NCBI GenBank assembly: GCA_019119285.1
Contig: DWXJ01000017.1
Location: 1-27,676 of the forward strand
DNA length: 27,676 nucleotides
Reading direction: 5' to 3'
Source: Merdimonas faecigallinarum
GTDB lineage: Bacteria; Bacillota; Clostridia; Lachnospirales; Lachnospiraceae
Part shown: positions 14,548 through 23,545 of the stretch, piece after piece
How positions within the stretch are numbered: position 1 is the stretch's first letter
Layout of the letters: each line of letters starts with the position of its first letter
Notes under the pieces: generated by a model
Seen by the model: the letters and a program-made list of their open reading frames with translations, nothing else
Databases searched by the model: none
What the model was told of the DNA's origin: nothing
Position numbers and translations under genes: made by a program

Positions 14548-15965
14548 AACCATTCTCCTTTTCGTTCTATCATCTCATCGATCCTGCTGATATAGGCGTC
14601 GATCGCCTTTACATTTTCAATCCGCAAAAACTTTGTCATCTTCCCTTTTCTGCTCCCCGGCGCTTTCACTTCCTCCTTCAGGACCAGTTTGGAAGAGGCG
14701 CCCGCTCCGGCGGCAAGGATCGTCTGCTTTTCTTCCATAATAAGTATATTGTATATTCCTGCGTTGTCAACCTTTGCGTAGCCCACATTCTCAAAATTAC
14801 CCGCAATATTCTTCTGCCGGTACAGATAGTAGGGCTTCAGTCCCATCCGCTCAGCTCCAAGCGCAGCCTCGCGGATCATGGCGCCGATCTCCGATCCCAT
14901 CCTTGCCTTCCTCTCTTCCTGCCCCATCTTTGCGGCCCGCTTGATCGCAAGCGCATGAACGGTCAGACTGTCCGGAGCAAGGGCTTCTATCTGACGCAGG
15001 GTGTCCTGCATCTCTTCCGGCCCTTCTCCCGGAAGTCCGGCGATCAGATCCATATTGATATTGTCAAATCCCAGACGCCTCGCCATCCGGAACACCTCTA
15101 CCGTGTCCTGCACAGTATGTCTTCTGCCCACCAGATCCAGCGTTTTCTGCTGCATGGTCTGCGGATTAATGGAGATTCTGGTCACTCCGTGTTTTTTTAA
15201 GACCTGAAGCTTCTCTTCTGTAATCGTATCCGGACGGCCGGCTTCCACGGTATATTCCAATAGCCTGCTTCTGTCGAACCGCTCGTCAACAAAAGACAGG
15301 AGCCGTTCCAGCTGGGAAGCGCTAAGGGACGTGGGCGTCCCTCCGCCGATATAGACTGCGTCCAGCTTCTTATCCCCGGACCGGTCTGCCAGAAATCCCA
15401 GTTCCAGGCACAAAGCGTCCAGATAATCGTCCACCCGGTCCTGCCAGTCCGAAAGCGCCCCGGAGCTGAAAGAACAATAGCTGCAGACTGTGGGGCAGAA
15501 GGGAATCCCGATATAGAGACTGTATCCGTTCTCCAGATCCAGTTTCTCCAGGATCTTCGCCTCCCGTCCTGCAATCTCCCACGCAAGCTTTGCCTTTTCT
15601 TCACTGACCAGATATTCTTTCTGGAACCAGTCCAGAAACGCCCCGGCTTCCCAGCCCTCCATGCGTTTCTGCATGGCCAGCTTGGTCGGCCTTACGCCCA
15701 GTAAGATCCCCCAGGACAGGGTTGCCTCTGTCCTCTCGGACAACAGCCGGTACCAGCGCCTGTCTATCTCCCTCTTAGATCCGGGATCCTCCCCTGTCTC
15801 ACAGGCATCCAGTACAAGGGAGGAACCATCCGGAAAATCCGCCCTGGCAAAATGAGAGGCTTTCTCCTCTGCCAAAGAGACCACCTCTTCTTCCGGGAAA
15901 AAAGCCTTCACCATATGATATGCATTATATAAATAGGATTCTTCTTTACACGAAACTCTGATCAT
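14538..15965 (-). CDS. hemZ: HemZ-type radical SAM coproporphyrinogen dehydrogenase
   Basis: A cytosolic radical SAM enzyme related to HemN/HemZ, expected to decarboxylate coproporphyrinogen III oxygen-independently. The 475-aa protein has an N-terminal domain of about 145 residues typical of HemZ, then the 4Fe-4S motif CPTVCSYC with cysteines 157, 161 and 164, and the downstream VYIGGGTPTSLS and GLPGEGPEEM segments of the family. The HemN C-terminal region is present. ATG at 15965 follows CAGGAG by six bases and comes three bases after the MBL stop. No other haem genes are in the window, so the physiological role here, possibly HemW-like, is uncertain; the name follows family similarity. Confidence 0.88.
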   Translation of the reverse strand: MIRVSCKEESYLYNAYHMVKAFFPEEEVVSLAEEKASHFARADFPDGSSLVLDACETGEDPGSKREIDRRWYRLLSERTEATLSWGILLGVRPTKLAMQKRMEGWEAGAFLDWFQKEYLVSEEKAKLAWEIAGREAKILEKLDLENGYSLYIGIPFCPTVCSYCSFSSGALSDWQDRVDDYLDALCLELGFLADRSGDKKLDAVYIGGGTPTSLSASQLERLLSFVDERFDRSRLLEYTVEAGRPDTITEEKLQVLKKHGVTRISINPQTMQQKTLDLVGRRHTVQDTVEVFRMARRLGFDNINMDLIAGLPGEGPEEMQDTLRQIEALAPDSLTVHALAIKRAAKMGQEERKARMGSEIGAMIREAALGAERMGLKPYYLYRQKNIAGNFENVGYAKVDNAGIYNILIMEEKQTILAAGAGASSKLVLKEEVKAPGSRKGKMTKFLRIENVKAIDAYISRIDEMIERKGEWLWH

Positions 15966-15968
15966 CGC

Positions 15969-16595
15969 CTACTCCTGGATAAATGGATTATTCTCTCTCT
16001 CATATCCGATCATCGTCTCTCCCATATGTCCGGGATAAACATGGGTGTCATCCGGAAGAGTCATCAGCTTTTCCCGGATCCCCCGGATCAGGGCCGAGGT
16101 ACTGCTGCCCTCAAAATCCGTCCTTCCGACGCTCCTCTGAAACAGCGTATCCCCGCTGAAAAGCACATGTTCCGAAGCCACATAGTAACAGCAGCCGCCC
16201 GGCGTATGTCCCGGCGTATGCAGCACCTGAAAGTCATACCCTGCATAAGAGAGCACCTGGCCGTCCTTTACCGGCACTGCGCCGGAAAAGGTATAGCCTC
16301 TGGTATAGATGGACGACTGATTCCACTGGGGATCTTCCATCATCGGCAGATCATCCTCATGCACATACACCGGCACCTGATATTCTTTCAGGAAACCGTC
16401 AATGCCCATAATATGATCGAAATGTCCGTGTGTCAGGAGGATGGCCTCTATCTTCAGCCCCTCCTCCCGGATCTGGTTCATCATACGCATGGAAGCCGAT
16501 GCAGGATCGATCACCACCGCCTGTTTTGTCTCCTCATTCACTGCAACATAGCAGTTGGTACTGATAATACCTGTCACAAATAACTCAACCTTCAT
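15969..16595 (-). CDS. Metallo-beta-lactamase-fold hydrolase (glyoxalase II-like)
   Basis: A 208-aa cytosolic metal hydrolase of the MBL superfamily, closest in style to YcbL/GloB-type thioester hydrolases. The metal ligands are visible: LTHGHFDH (H56, H58, D60, H61), H130 in HTPGHTPGG, D149 in FSGDTLF and H190 in YPGHMGET. The short form lacks the C-terminal glutathione-binding domain of true glyoxalase II, so the natural substrate is unknown. The ATG at 16595 lies one base after the relA stop; an upstream in-frame TTG inside relA is possible but less likely. Genes of this family commonly sit between relA (or dtd) and hemZ in Clostridia; no dtd gene is present here. Confidence 0.92.
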   Translation of the reverse strand: MKVELFVTGIISTNCYVAVNEETKQAVVIDPASASMRMMNQIREEGLKIEAILLTHGHFDHIMGIDGFLKEYQVPVYVHEDDLPMMEDPQWNQSSIYTRGYTFSGAVPVKDGQVLSYAGYDFQVLHTPGHTPGGCCYYVASEHVLFSGDTLFQRSVGRTDFEGSSTSALIRGIREKLMTLPDDTHVYPGHMGETMIGYERENNPFIQE

Positions 16596-16596
16596 T

Positions 16597-18942
16597 TTAA
16601 CCCGTCGTCCTTTCAATATCGATCACACCGTCCAGCTGGCGGAGCTTTTCAATGATCTTCGCCAGTTCGTCTCTTCCGTGGACGATAAATCCTGTTTCTA
16701 TCGTAGCGGTGCCTTTTTTGCTGGTCCTTACATTCATAGATTTTACATCTACCTCTGCCTCGGTAAAGATTCTGGACATTTCCATCAGAAGTCCCTGTCT
16801 GTCATAGGTATACATCTTGATCTCCGCAAGATACTGTCCGCCGTCTTTTTCCGCAACGTCGCTTTCCCATTCCGCGTCGATCAGCCTGGCCCTTTCCGCT
16901 TCGGTCAGATGAATGATGTTGACACAGTCTGTCCGGTGGATGGAAAGCCCTCTTCCTCTTGTCACAAAGCCAACGATCTCATCTCCCGGAACCGGATTGC
17001 AGCACCTGGAAAAACGCACGGCCACATCATCGATCCCTTTGACCACGATCCCGCTCTTGGATTTGGCGATATGAACTTTATTTTTGTTCGCTTCCGCCAC
17101 CCGCTCCAGGACCACTTCATCTGTGAGCTCCTGTTTATGCTCCTTGTTATATTCTTCCATCAGACGGTTGACAACCTGGCCTTCCTTTAAGCCGCCGTGT
17201 CCGATTGCAGCAAGGACAGCGTCCCAGTCCCGGAAGCCGTACTTTTTCTGGACCACTTCCATGTATTTGGGATTGGTAATGTCAGCCAGATTGATCCCCT
17301 TGGATTTACAATAAGAGGCGATCATTTCCTTTCCGCGGATGATGTTGCTCTCTTTGAATTCCTTTTTAAACCACTGATTGATCTTGTTCTTCGCCTGAGT
17401 GCTCTTGACAATATTCAGCCAGTCGCGGCTGGGACCCTTAGAATTCTGGGAGGTCAGGATCTCGATCCTGTCTCCGTTCTGGATCTTGTAATCAATATTG
17501 ACCAGCTTGCCGTTGACCCTGGCTCCTACCATCTTATTGCCCACCGCGCTGTGGATCGCATAGGCAAAATCAATGGGTGTGGACCCGTTCGGAAGATTCT
17601 TTACGTCTCCCTGCGGGGTAAAGCAGTAAACATCTTCTGCAAACAGATCCAGGTCCCCCTTTATGAGATTCAGAAACTCCCGGTTGTCCGACATGTCTCT
17701 CTGCCACTCCAGGATCTGCCTGAGCCAGCTTAATTTCTCCTCTTCCTGCGCCTCGACGCTCTTCTTGCCGTCATTGGATTCTTTGTATTTCCAGTGCGCC
17801 GCGATACCGTACTCCGCTGTCTTATGCATTTCCTGTGTCCGGATCTGGATCTCAAAGGGCTGACCCACCGAACTCATCAGCGTTGTGTGCAGGGACTGGT
17901 ACATATTCGGCTTTGGCATGGCGATGTAATCCTTGAACCTTCCGGGGATCGGCGTATACATCTCGTGGATCACGCCCAGGGCCGCGTAGCAGTCCTTCAC
18001 CGAATCCACAATGATCCGGACCGCGAACAGGTCATAGATCTGATCCACCGTCTTATCCTGATTGACCATCTTCTTATAGATGCTGAAGAAATGCTTCACC
18101 CGGCCGTTGACCTCTGCCTTGATATTGGCATTCTTCATATGTGTGGACACCTCGTCCACGATCTGCTGGACAAACTCCTCCCGCTCCGTCTTTCTGGAAT
18201 TGATCTGGCGCACCAGATCAAAAAAGACTTCCGGCTGGGAATATTTAAGCGCCAGGTCGTCCAGTTCTGTCTTGATCTTGGAAATACCAAGTCTCTGGGC
18301 GATCGGTGCATAGATGTCCATTGTTTCCTTGGCTTTTTCTTTTTGCTTGGCCGGGGTCATAAACTGCAGCGTGCGCATGTTGTGCAGACGGTCCGCAAGT
18401 TTGATAATGATCACGCGGATATCTTTTGCCATGGCAAGGAACATCTTCCGTAAATTCTCTGCCTGTACCTCCAGTTTATCGGAAGAATAAGACAATCTTC
18501 CCAGTTTGGTAACGCCGTCCACAAGGAGCGCCACCTCATCGCCGAATTCCTTGCGGATGTCCTCTTCTGTATATTTCGTATCCTCCACCACATCATGCAG
18601 AAGACCTGCTGTAATGGTCTCCTTATCCATCTCCAGGTCCGCCAGGATGATGGACACCCAGAGGGGATGGATGATATAGGGCTCACCCGATTTCCGGCGC
18701 TGGTCCCCGTGGGCGGATTTTGCCATCTGATATGCTTTTCCCACCATGGACACGTCTGTAGACGGGTGGTATTTCCGGATACGGGCGATTAACATGTCAT
18801 ACAGCCGGTCCGGGTCCTCATAGTCCCCGGGCGCTTTTACCGCATGTCCGTCCACGATTTCCAGCCCGCTCATGGTATCCTCGGTAATGGATTCCGGCGC
18901 AATACGGCCGTCTATCGCTTCGTAAGTTGTGGTCTTTGACAT
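16597..18942 (-). CDS. relA: Bifunctional (p)ppGpp synthetase/hydrolase
   Basis: Controls the stringent response by making and degrading (p)ppGpp. The 781 residues show the full long-RSH order: a roughly 60-residue N-terminal extension; an HD hydrolase domain (HGDQRRKSGEPYIIHP at 78-93, HDVVEDT with H116 and D117); a synthetase domain with RFKD at 335-338, the charge pattern of bifunctional enzymes; TGS near 430-500; a conserved-cysteine region (SRCCNPVPGDEIVG); and a C-terminal ACT domain from about 705. The intact HD residues argue for real hydrolase activity. ATG at 18942 follows GAGGAGG by seven bases. The gene lies between apt and the MBL gene in one transcript. Confidence 0.96.
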   Translation of the reverse strand: MSKTTTYEAIDGRIAPESITEDTMSGLEIVDGHAVKAPGDYEDPDRLYDMLIARIRKYHPSTDVSMVGKAYQMAKSAHGDQRRKSGEPYIIHPLWVSIILADLEMDKETITAGLLHDVVEDTKYTEEDIRKEFGDEVALLVDGVTKLGRLSYSSDKLEVQAENLRKMFLAMAKDIRVIIIKLADRLHNMRTLQFMTPAKQKEKAKETMDIYAPIAQRLGISKIKTELDDLALKYSQPEVFFDLVRQINSRKTEREEFVQQIVDEVSTHMKNANIKAEVNGRVKHFFSIYKKMVNQDKTVDQIYDLFAVRIIVDSVKDCYAALGVIHEMYTPIPGRFKDYIAMPKPNMYQSLHTTLMSSVGQPFEIQIRTQEMHKTAEYGIAAHWKYKESNDGKKSVEAQEEEKLSWLRQILEWQRDMSDNREFLNLIKGDLDLFAEDVYCFTPQGDVKNLPNGSTPIDFAYAIHSAVGNKMVGARVNGKLVNIDYKIQNGDRIEILTSQNSKGPSRDWLNIVKSTQAKNKINQWFKKEFKESNIIRGKEMIASYCKSKGINLADITNPKYMEVVQKKYGFRDWDAVLAAIGHGGLKEGQVVNRLMEEYNKEHKQELTDEVVLERVAEANKNKVHIAKSKSGIVVKGIDDVAVRFSRCCNPVPGDEIVGFVTRGRGLSIHRTDCVNIIHLTEAERARLIDAEWESDVAEKDGGQYLAEIKMYTYDRQGLLMEMSRIFTEAEVDVKSMNVRTSKKGTATIETGFIVHGRDELAKIIEKLRQLDGVIDIERTTG

Positions 18943-18953
18943 ATTAACGCCTC

Positions 18954-18985
18954 CTCTCTCATTTCTCTCTCATTTCTTCTCATTC
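18954..18985 (-). repeat. Short 11-base tandem repeat in the relA leader
   Basis: AAATGAGAGAG occurs twice in a row on the minus strand, with a diverged third copy upstream, just before the relA ribosome binding site. The repeat is purine-rich and could be a slippage-prone spacer or a translation enhancer. Confidence 0.6.
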
Positions 18986-18999
18986 AACGGTATTTTCAG

Positions 19000-19524
19000 C
19001 TATTTTCCCGGATATGTGATGACAGCGTCCACATCATATCCTTTCAGACGCTCCCGTCCGTGAAGGCCGGCCAGTTCCATCAAAAACACTGCCTTGATCA
19101 CTTCCCCGCCCAGACTTTCCACCAGCTTGATCATCGCTTCATTGGTGCCGCCTGTGGCGATCAGGTCGTCGATCAGTACCACCTTCTGCCCGGGTTTGAT
19201 GGCGTCCCTGTGGATCTCCAGCTCAGCCACGTCATACTCCAGTTCATACCGGATCGATACGGTCTCTCTTGGGAGTTTTCCCTTTTTACGGACCGGAACA
19301 AAGGGTTTGTGCAGATTATATGCCAGCGGAGCCGCAAAAAAGAATCCTCTGGATTCTGCCCCTGCGATCACATCAAACTCCAGGCCTTCCAGTTTTTTCT
19401 GCATCAGGTCTACCGCAAGCCGGAAGCCGTCTTCATCCTGCAGGACACTGGTCACATCCCGGAACATGACTCCTTCCTCCGGAAAATCCGGAATAGTGAT
19501 AATATAATCTTCGATTCCTTTCAT
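19000..19524 (-). CDS. apt: Adenine phosphoribosyltransferase
   Basis: Salvages adenine with PRPP to give AMP in the cytosol. The protein has 174 aa, the standard length. The PRPP-binding motif VVLIDDLIATGGT is at 115-127, the adenine-side segments AGAESRGFFFAAPLA (55-69) and VPVRKKGKLP (77-86) are present, and the N-terminal IEDYIITIPDFPEEGVMFRDVTS is characteristic. The start ATG has GGAG nine bases upstream. A good sigma-A-type promoter (19569-19597) precedes it, so apt is likely the first gene of the apt-relA-MBL-hemZ-hisS-aspS transcript, with added readthrough from recJ possible. Confidence 0.96.
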   Translation of the reverse strand: MKGIEDYIITIPDFPEEGVMFRDVTSVLQDEDGFRLAVDLMQKKLEGLEFDVIAGAESRGFFFAAPLAYNLHKPFVPVRKKGKLPRETVSIRYELEYDVAELEIHRDAIKPGQKVVLIDDLIATGGTNEAMIKLVESLGGEVIKAVFLMELAGLHGRERLKGYDVDAVITYPGK

Positions 19525-19568
19525 GGTCTGTTCTCCATTCTCTGACTAAAAATACTAATACATTCTTA

Positions 19569-19597
19569 AGTATATCATTAGTTTCTGCTATTTTCAA
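19569..19597 (-). promoter_or_regulatory. Sigma-A promoter of the apt-relA-aspS operon
   Basis: Minus strand -35 TTGAAA (19592-19597), 17-base spacer, -10 TATACT (19569-19574), in the 87-base AT-rich gap after recJ. Transcription would start near 19562, giving a leader of about 38 bases. Confidence 0.8.
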
Positions 19598-19611
19598 ACT
19601 ATTCTGTACAT

Positions 19612-21321
19612 TTATCCCTGATAATGGGTGATGATGATCTGCGGCGTCGCCTTCCCCATATACTCATTAATCCCGGGGTAATAAGTCAGTGTAAGTTTCT
19701 CTCCGGTTTTCGCATAAAGATCCTCCACCTCTCCAAAATACAGGGCGTCTATCACCGTACCTGCCTGGTCCTGCGCCTGCATTTTCAGCACGTTGCGATG
19801 TTTGCCGAGGATCTTCGGGTGGGTCAGCCTCACATTTCTGGCTGCAAACACCGGTTTGGTATTGCCTTTTCCAAAAGGCTCCAATAGCTCCAGCTCTTCC
19901 ACCAGCGCTTCCGTCACGCAGGAAAACGGCATCTCCATATCGATCACCACTTTCTCGCTCAAGTCCGCTGCCGAGAGACTGCAGTTTTCGTTAATCGCCT
20001 GACGGAAGGGTTCCAGATTCTCTCTGCGCATGGACAGCCCGGCTGCCTGCCTGTGGCCTCCGAACCTGGTAAGAAATCCTTTGCACCGGCTCAGTTCCTC
20101 GTACATGGAATAGGCTTCCACCGACCGGCCCGAGCCTTTGATGCCCTCTTGACCTCTGGTAAGCACAAAGACAGGCTTATCGTATCGTTCCCGGATCCGC
20201 CCTGCCACGATCCCGGCCAGGCTCTCATGACATTCCGGCAGATAGATGACCAGCACCCTGTCATCCTTCAGCGCCGAAGCCTCCACCATGGTCACTGCTT
20301 CTTTGACAGCCGCCTCTGTCATCTCTTTTCGGCTGTCATTGAGGGCTTTGAGATCTCCGGCCAACAGATCCGCTTCTCTTTTGGACCGGGCCCGTAAAAG
20401 ATCCAGGGCCCGCTTTGCCGTATCCAGACGCCCGCCTGCGTTGATGCAGGGTCCCAATACAAACCCGATATGATAAGCGCTGATCTTTTTCCCGCCAAGC
20501 CCGGTGCATTCGATCAGGGACCGCAGGCCCAGGTTTCTGGTCCTTGCCAGCATCTGCAGTCCTTCCTTTACAAAGATCCGGTTTTCATCCTGAAGATCCA
20601 TCACGTCCCCCACCGTGGCGATGGCTACATTTTCAATAAGATCGTCCAGATCCTCGGCATCCTTTCCCATGGATTCCCAGAGGGCTTCCATCAGCTTATA
20701 GGCCACCGCCGCTCCGCACAGGCCGGAAAACGGATAGGCACAGTCCGGTCTTTTGGGATCCACCACAGCGTCTGCCGGAGGGAGCAGATACTGCTTTTCC
20801 CCCTTCCACTCTTCATAGGGCACTTCATGATGATCTGTCACGATCACTGTCATGCCTTCTTCTTTTGCGAACTCTATCTCTTCCGCCGCTGCAATGCCGT
20901 TGTCACAGGTGATCACCGTATCCACGCCATCGTCCAGCGCTCTCTGGATCAGATGGACAGACAGTCCGTACCCGTCGGCGATCCGGTCCGGGATATCGCT
21001 GTCCGCCTCCACGCCAAGCCGTCTTAAGCCCTCCAGAAGAATATACGTCGCATTGACGCCGTCAATATCATAATCGCCGATCACACGGATCCGGCTTCCT
21101 GCCTCAACCTTTTCCCGCAGGATCGCAACCGCCTTATCCATATCTTTCATCAGCATACCGTCATAGAGATCTCCCAGCGTTCCGTTCAGATACCGGGAGA
21201 TCGCCTCGTCGCCGATCACGTCCCGGTTACGGATCAGGCAGGCAAGCCTGGGACTGATCTGATATTTTTCTGCAATTCCTGAAAAATCCGCCCCTTTGCG
21301 GAGCATCACCCATCGTTCCAT
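19612..21321 (-). CDS. recJ: Single-stranded-DNA-specific exonuclease RecJ
   Basis: A DHH-family 5'-to-3' exonuclease used in recombination and mismatch repair. In the 569-aa protein the phosphoesterase motifs are visible: GDYDIDG at 82-88 (D83, D85, D87), CDNG at 139-142, and TDHHE at 162-166. They are followed by DPKRPDCAYPFSGLCGAAVAYKL near 188-210 and INAGGRLDTA. The DHHA1 domain shows GRSVEAYSM and GGHRQAAGL, and an OB-like C-terminal domain completes the compact RecJ core. The start ATG at 21321 has AAGGA eight bases upstream. A hairpin lies between secDF and recJ. Compared with longer RecJ proteins of Bacillus, it lacks the extra C-terminal domain, which is common in Clostridia. Confidence 0.95.
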   Translation of the reverse strand: MERWVMLRKGADFSGIAEKYQISPRLACLIRNRDVIGDEAISRYLNGTLGDLYDGMLMKDMDKAVAILREKVEAGSRIRVIGDYDIDGVNATYILLEGLRRLGVEADSDIPDRIADGYGLSVHLIQRALDDGVDTVITCDNGIAAAEEIEFAKEEGMTVIVTDHHEVPYEEWKGEKQYLLPPADAVVDPKRPDCAYPFSGLCGAAVAYKLMEALWESMGKDAEDLDDLIENVAIATVGDVMDLQDENRIFVKEGLQMLARTRNLGLRSLIECTGLGGKKISAYHIGFVLGPCINAGGRLDTAKRALDLLRARSKREADLLAGDLKALNDSRKEMTEAAVKEAVTMVEASALKDDRVLVIYLPECHESLAGIVAGRIRERYDKPVFVLTRGQEGIKGSGRSVEAYSMYEELSRCKGFLTRFGGHRQAAGLSMRRENLEPFRQAINENCSLSAADLSEKVVIDMEMPFSCVTEALVEELELLEPFGKGNTKPVFAARNVRLTHPKILGKHRNVLKMQAQDQAGTVIDALYFGEVEDLYAKTGEKLTLTYYPGINEYMGKATPQIIITHYQG

Positions 21322-21345
21322 CTGTCTGTTCCTTCCCTGTTAGAA

Positions 21346-21383
21346 AGAAACGGCCTGCCATTATTTGTGGCATAGCCGTTTCT
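21346..21383 (-). terminator. Hairpin between secDF and recJ, possible attenuator
   Basis: Outer arms AGAAACGGC/GCCGTTTCT (9 bp) and inner arms TGCCA/TGGCA (5 bp) are separated by a small internal loop. It starts 12 bases after the secDF stop. The minus-strand tail TTCTAAC is a poor U tract, so partial termination or an RNA processing/stability site is more likely than full termination. No separate promoter for recJ was recognised. Confidence 0.5.
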
Positions 21384-21394
21384 GATAAGCATTG

Positions 21395-23539
21395 CTATTT
21401 CTTTGCACCGATCTTCGTCTTCATCACATACCAGAGGGCTCCGGTAATGCATACGGAAGAATAGGCTCCCCAGACGATACCTACCATCAGAGGCAGGGCA
21501 AATTCTTTAATGGAGCTTACGCCCAGCACATACAATACCGCTACCATGACAAAGGTTGTCAGGTTGGTGTAAATGCTTCGGGTCAGCGTCTCATTGATAC
21601 TCCTGTTCACCAGCGCTTCCATATCGGTGGTTCTGGTCTTATAGTGCAGTTCCTCTCGGATACGGTCGAAAATAACGATCGTCGCGTTAATGGAGTATCC
21701 GACGATGGTCAGGATGCAGGCAATAAAGGTATTGCCGATGGCGATCCTGGACACTGCATAGAATAAGATTACAACGACCACGTCGTGGAGCAGAGCCAGC
21801 ACTGCGCTGGTGGCAAACCGGAGATCTTTAAACCGCAGCCAGATATAAAGCAGCATAAAGACTGCTGCAGTAAGAACCGCAATGATCGCGTCATGGCGCA
21901 TCTCGCTGCTGACCGTAGAGCTGATGTTCTCCGCGGTGATCGTCGCCGGATCCACCTGGAAGTTCTCTGCCAGCGCCTGGTTTAATGCCTCACGCTCGTC
22001 AAGATCCAGAGTCACGGTCTTAATGATCACCTGATTGGTTCCCTCCACCTTCTGGGTCTGTACATTGTGGTCTCCGGTTACTTCCTCTACAACAGGAACG
22101 ATCTCCTGATCGATCTCCTTGATGGAATAATCTTTTCCAAAGTCTACGGTAGTGGAAGTTCCGCCCTCAAACTCCAGACCGTAAGCAAAGAATCCTTTTC
22201 CCTGGGACTGGTTGAATCCCATAATGCCAAGTCCGATCACCATGATGGCTATGGACAGGGTAAAGAAATATTTCTTTCTCTTCAGGAAATTGAACGGCGC
22301 CCGCTCCTTTTTCTCATGGTAATACAGGTTCTCTTTCTTTAATCCCAGCGCATAGAATGCGAAAATGATCAGTCTGGTGATGACCAGGGCGGTAAACATG
22401 GACACGATGATACCGATGGCCAGCGTCTGGGCAAAGCCCTTAACTGTTCCGGATCCCCTGAACCACAGCACAGCCGCCGCGATCAGCGTGGTCACATTTC
22501 CGTCCACAATGGCAGACATGGCTTTCTGGAAGCCGGTCTTCAGAGAGTTTCTCACACTCTTTCCTCTTGCCATCTCTTCACGCACACGGGCAAAGATAAT
22601 GACGTTGGCGTCCACCGCCATACCGATACTTAAGACAATACCGGCGATACCGGGCAGGGTCAGCGTTACGTTAAACGCGTTCAGGATCACAAGGACCAGC
22701 TCAATGTAGATAAAGAGCGCGATCCCGGATGCCAGTCCCGGCAGATAATATACAAAGATCATAAAGAAAAATACGATCGCAAAGCCAATCGCTCCGGCTA
22801 AAAGGCTGGTGCTGATGGCCTCCTCGCCAAGCTGCGCGCCCACCACATTGGAGCGAAGCTCGGTAAGCTCTAACTGCAGACCGCCGATCCGGATGGTGGA
22901 AGCAAGGTTTTCCGCCTCTTCATAGGTGAAGTTGCCGGTAATGTAAGCAGTTCCTCCTGTGATCGCAGACTGTACCGTCGGGCTGCTGATGGTCTCTCCG
23001 TCATAGATGATGGAGATCGGCTGTCCGATGTTCGCCTCCGTCGCATCTGCAAACTTCTTGGTTCCTTCTTCATTCAATACCAGTTCTACCGAATACTCGG
23101 CATTTCCCATATCGTCCTGGCCGGACTGTACACTGGCGGTCTTTACGTCCGCTCCTGTGATCACAGACTCTCCGTCTGAGGTCTGGAATTCCAGGGAGCC
23201 CGGTTTTCCAAGCTCGTCCAGGATGGCGTTGGCATCGGATACGCCAGGGATCTCGATGTTGATCCGGTCGTCGCCTTCCTGATAGACGCTCGCCTCTGTA
23301 CTGTACTGCTCAACACGCAGCTGCAGTTTATAGATGGTGTCGCTCATCTCTTCTGCCGAAGGATTTTTATCTTCTACCTGATAGGTAATGCTGACGCCTC
23401 CTGCAAGGTCCAGTCCAAGCTTGATATTTTTCATGGCTCCGGTTCCGGTCTTTCCGAAACCTACGGCCGTCGTGAAGCCCAGAAGGACCATCACCACAGC
23501 GATCAGGATCAGGCTGATGATTCCCTTCTTCTTGTTCAT
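21395..23539 (-). CDS. secDF: Fused protein translocase subunit SecDF
   Basis: Membrane accessory of the Sec translocon that uses ion-motive force to pull proteins outward. SecD and SecF are joined in one 714-aa chain with about 12 membrane segments. SecD half: IKLGLDLAGGVS near 39-50, an extracellular P1 domain, and GMAVDANVIIFARVREE with Asp310. SecF half: LEFEGGTSTTVDFG, then GYSINATIVIFDRIREE with alanine at 619 where an aspartate is usual, and TLTRSIYT with Arg654. The start ATG at 23539 follows AAGGAAG, seven bases after the scfB stop, so the two genes are tightly linked. This placement downstream of the SCIFF genes is typical for Clostridia. Confidence 0.95.
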   Translation of the reverse strand: MNKKKGIISLILIAVVMVLLGFTTAVGFGKTGTGAMKNIKLGLDLAGGVSITYQVEDKNPSAEEMSDTIYKLQLRVEQYSTEASVYQEGDDRINIEIPGVSDANAILDELGKPGSLEFQTSDGESVITGADVKTASVQSGQDDMGNAEYSVELVLNEEGTKKFADATEANIGQPISIIYDGETISSPTVQSAITGGTAYITGNFTYEEAENLASTIRIGGLQLELTELRSNVVGAQLGEEAISTSLLAGAIGFAIVFFFMIFVYYLPGLASGIALFIYIELVLVILNAFNVTLTLPGIAGIVLSIGMAVDANVIIFARVREEMARGKSVRNSLKTGFQKAMSAIVDGNVTTLIAAAVLWFRGSGTVKGFAQTLAIGIIVSMFTALVITRLIIFAFYALGLKKENLYYHEKKERAPFNFLKRKKYFFTLSIAIMVIGLGIMGFNQSQGKGFFAYGLEFEGGTSTTVDFGKDYSIKEIDQEIVPVVEEVTGDHNVQTQKVEGTNQVIIKTVTLDLDEREALNQALAENFQVDPATITAENISSTVSSEMRHDAIIAVLTAAVFMLLYIWLRFKDLRFATSAVLALLHDVVVVILFYAVSRIAIGNTFIACILTIVGYSINATIVIFDRIREELHYKTRTTDMEALVNRSINETLTRSIYTNLTTFVMVAVLYVLGVSSIKEFALPLMVGIVWGAYSSVCITGALWYVMKTKIGAKK

Positions 23540-23545
23540 CTTTCT

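Noticed and set aside
15969..16616. Longer MBL start at a TTG inside relA
   Set aside because: The ATG at 16595 gives the usual N-terminus MKVELFVTG and sits one base from the relA stop. The TTG extension adds seven basic residues without support.
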